From the IMG/VR virus record IMGVR_UViG_3300018428_000211, positions 1-22,652 of that record: a stretch of DNA of 22,652 nt. One strand, given 5' to 3'. Made by a program: the position numbers and the translations under genes. Positions 22,080-22,652 of the stretch are shown one piece after another; the first letter of the stretch is position 1; each line of letters begins with the position of its first letter. The DNA is from a virus. The notes under the pieces were generated by a model that was given only the letters and a program-made list of their open reading frames with translations, did not search any database and had not been told where the DNA came from.

Positions 22080-22652
22080 ATGGCTTTTTCCGTAAGTCCT
22101 TCAGTAATTGTTCGTGAAGTAGACGCAAGCCAATCAGTACCTGCTGTTGCAACACCACCCGCTGCAATTGCTGGAGTATTTAGATGGGGCCCTACAAACG
22201 ATCCAATTCTTATTACATCGGAAAATGATTTAGTAGATAGATTTGGTAAACCAACCGATGATAACTATGAAACATTTTTCACGGCGGCAGATTATCTGTC
22301 ATATTCTAATGCTTTGTACGTAGTTCGTGCAGATGATAGCTCCAATACAGCTACTGCAACAAATATTGTTTACGATTCTAATAATAACATTGTTGTTGCT
22401 GACACAACATATGGTGGATTTGAAGCTAAATATCCTGGATCTTTAGGTAATTCACTTGAAGTTGCATGGGTTGATTCATCAGGATACTCAACAGAGTGGT
22501 TTGACGTTGGTGGTGTAGATGCAAATGCAGTATCAAATACTCAAGCAGAACAAACAGTAGATTTTGGCACAACATCAGTAAGCTTTGAAACAGCAAACAC
22601 GGTTCAATTACCAGCTCTTGGTATTGGAGATGTATTAAAGATTGGTAATTCA
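22080..22652 (+). CDS. 18: Tail sheath protein gp18, N-terminal part (3' end outside window)
   Basis: The first 191 codons of the contractile tail sheath subunit. MAFSVSPSVIVREVDASQSVPAVATPPAAIAGVFRWGP followed by FGKPTDDNYETFFTAADYLSYSNALYVVRA is the conserved sheath N-terminus of T4-like phages; the text then continues through SLGNSLEV. AAAGGAG lies 10 bases before the ATG, with an exact late promoter upstream. The frame is open to the window end, so the protruding domain and the C-terminal contractile core are not seen. Confidence 0.96.
   Translation, partial: MAFSVSPSVIVREVDASQSVPAVATPPAAIAGVFRWGPTNDPILITSENDLVDRFGKPTDDNYETFFTAADYLSYSNALYVVRADDSSNTATATNIVYDSNNNIVVADTTYGGFEAKYPGSLGNSLEVAWVDSSGYSTEWFDVGGVDANAVSNTQAEQTVDFGTTSVSFETANTVQLPALGIGDVLKIGNS

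Noticed and set aside
21791-22167. Minus-strand frames across the gp17-gp18 junction
   Set aside because: They overlap two certain genes and a late promoter, and look like shadows of coding sequence on the other strand.
1-22652. Integrase, insertion sequence or tRNA genes
   Set aside because: None recognised; no transposase frames, terminal inverted repeats or cloverleaf-like sequences were seen.

Overview
The window is a segment of an AT-rich (roughly 30% GC by eye) T4-like tailed phage, a contractile-tail myovirus. The decisive evidence is the right-hand third, where homologues of T4 gp13, gp14, gp15, gp16, gp17 and the start of gp18 occur in T4 order, with a large fibre-like gene inserted between gp15 and gp16. 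The base composition, the 2OG-Fe(II) oxygenases, the FkbM-type methyltransferase and the nucleotidyltransferase-cupin protein resemble marine T4-like phages of cyanobacteria or SAR11. The host cannot be fixed from this sequence.

Layout. (A) 1-1522, plus strand: the 3' end of one radical-SAM-type gene and a complete paralogue of it, overlapping. (B) 7457 down to 1481, minus strand: a tight operon of seven genes, each overlapping the next. In transcription order these are a JmjC/cupin-like protein, two radical SAM/SPASM proteins, a radical SAM-SPASM-2OG oxygenase fusion, a small acidic tyrosine-rich protein, another radical SAM/SPASM protein and a protein of unknown family. (C) 7527-8087, plus strand: a divergently transcribed 2OG-Fe(II) oxygenase. 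(D) 8166-11992, plus strand: two tandem paralogous small proteins, a five-bladed-propeller glycosidase/phosphorylase-like protein, a TPR-FkbM methyltransferase, and a cytidylyltransferase-cupin fusion. (E) 12091-22652, plus strand: three small virion-type proteins, then neck, tail completion, fibre, terminase and sheath genes.

Regulation. The plus-strand structural region has T4-type late promoter elements (TATAAATA or the ATAAATA core) before the genes at 8166, 8588, 12091, 13146, 15941 and 22080. The minus strand has two perfect sigma70 consensus promoters (TTGACA-17-TATAAT). One lies inside the first gene of the radical SAM operon and points along it. The other lies in the 11993-12090 gap and points antisense into the glycan genes. 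This suggests that the radical SAM operon is transcribed by host-type polymerase early, and the virion genes late.

Most interesting feature. Five radical SAM CX3CX2C domains are visible, plus a sixth inferred from the truncated gene at the left edge. They sit with three predicted Fe(II)-dependent oxygenase-type domains in about 8 kb of a phage genome. SPASM-type radical SAM enzymes usually modify peptides or proteins, so the cluster looks like a multi-step protein or peptide modification system. Its substrate is unknown; the small tyrosine-rich protein embedded in the operon is one candidate. No tRNA, CRISPR array, insertion sequence or integrase was seen, and no stretch over 300 bases lacks a gene.
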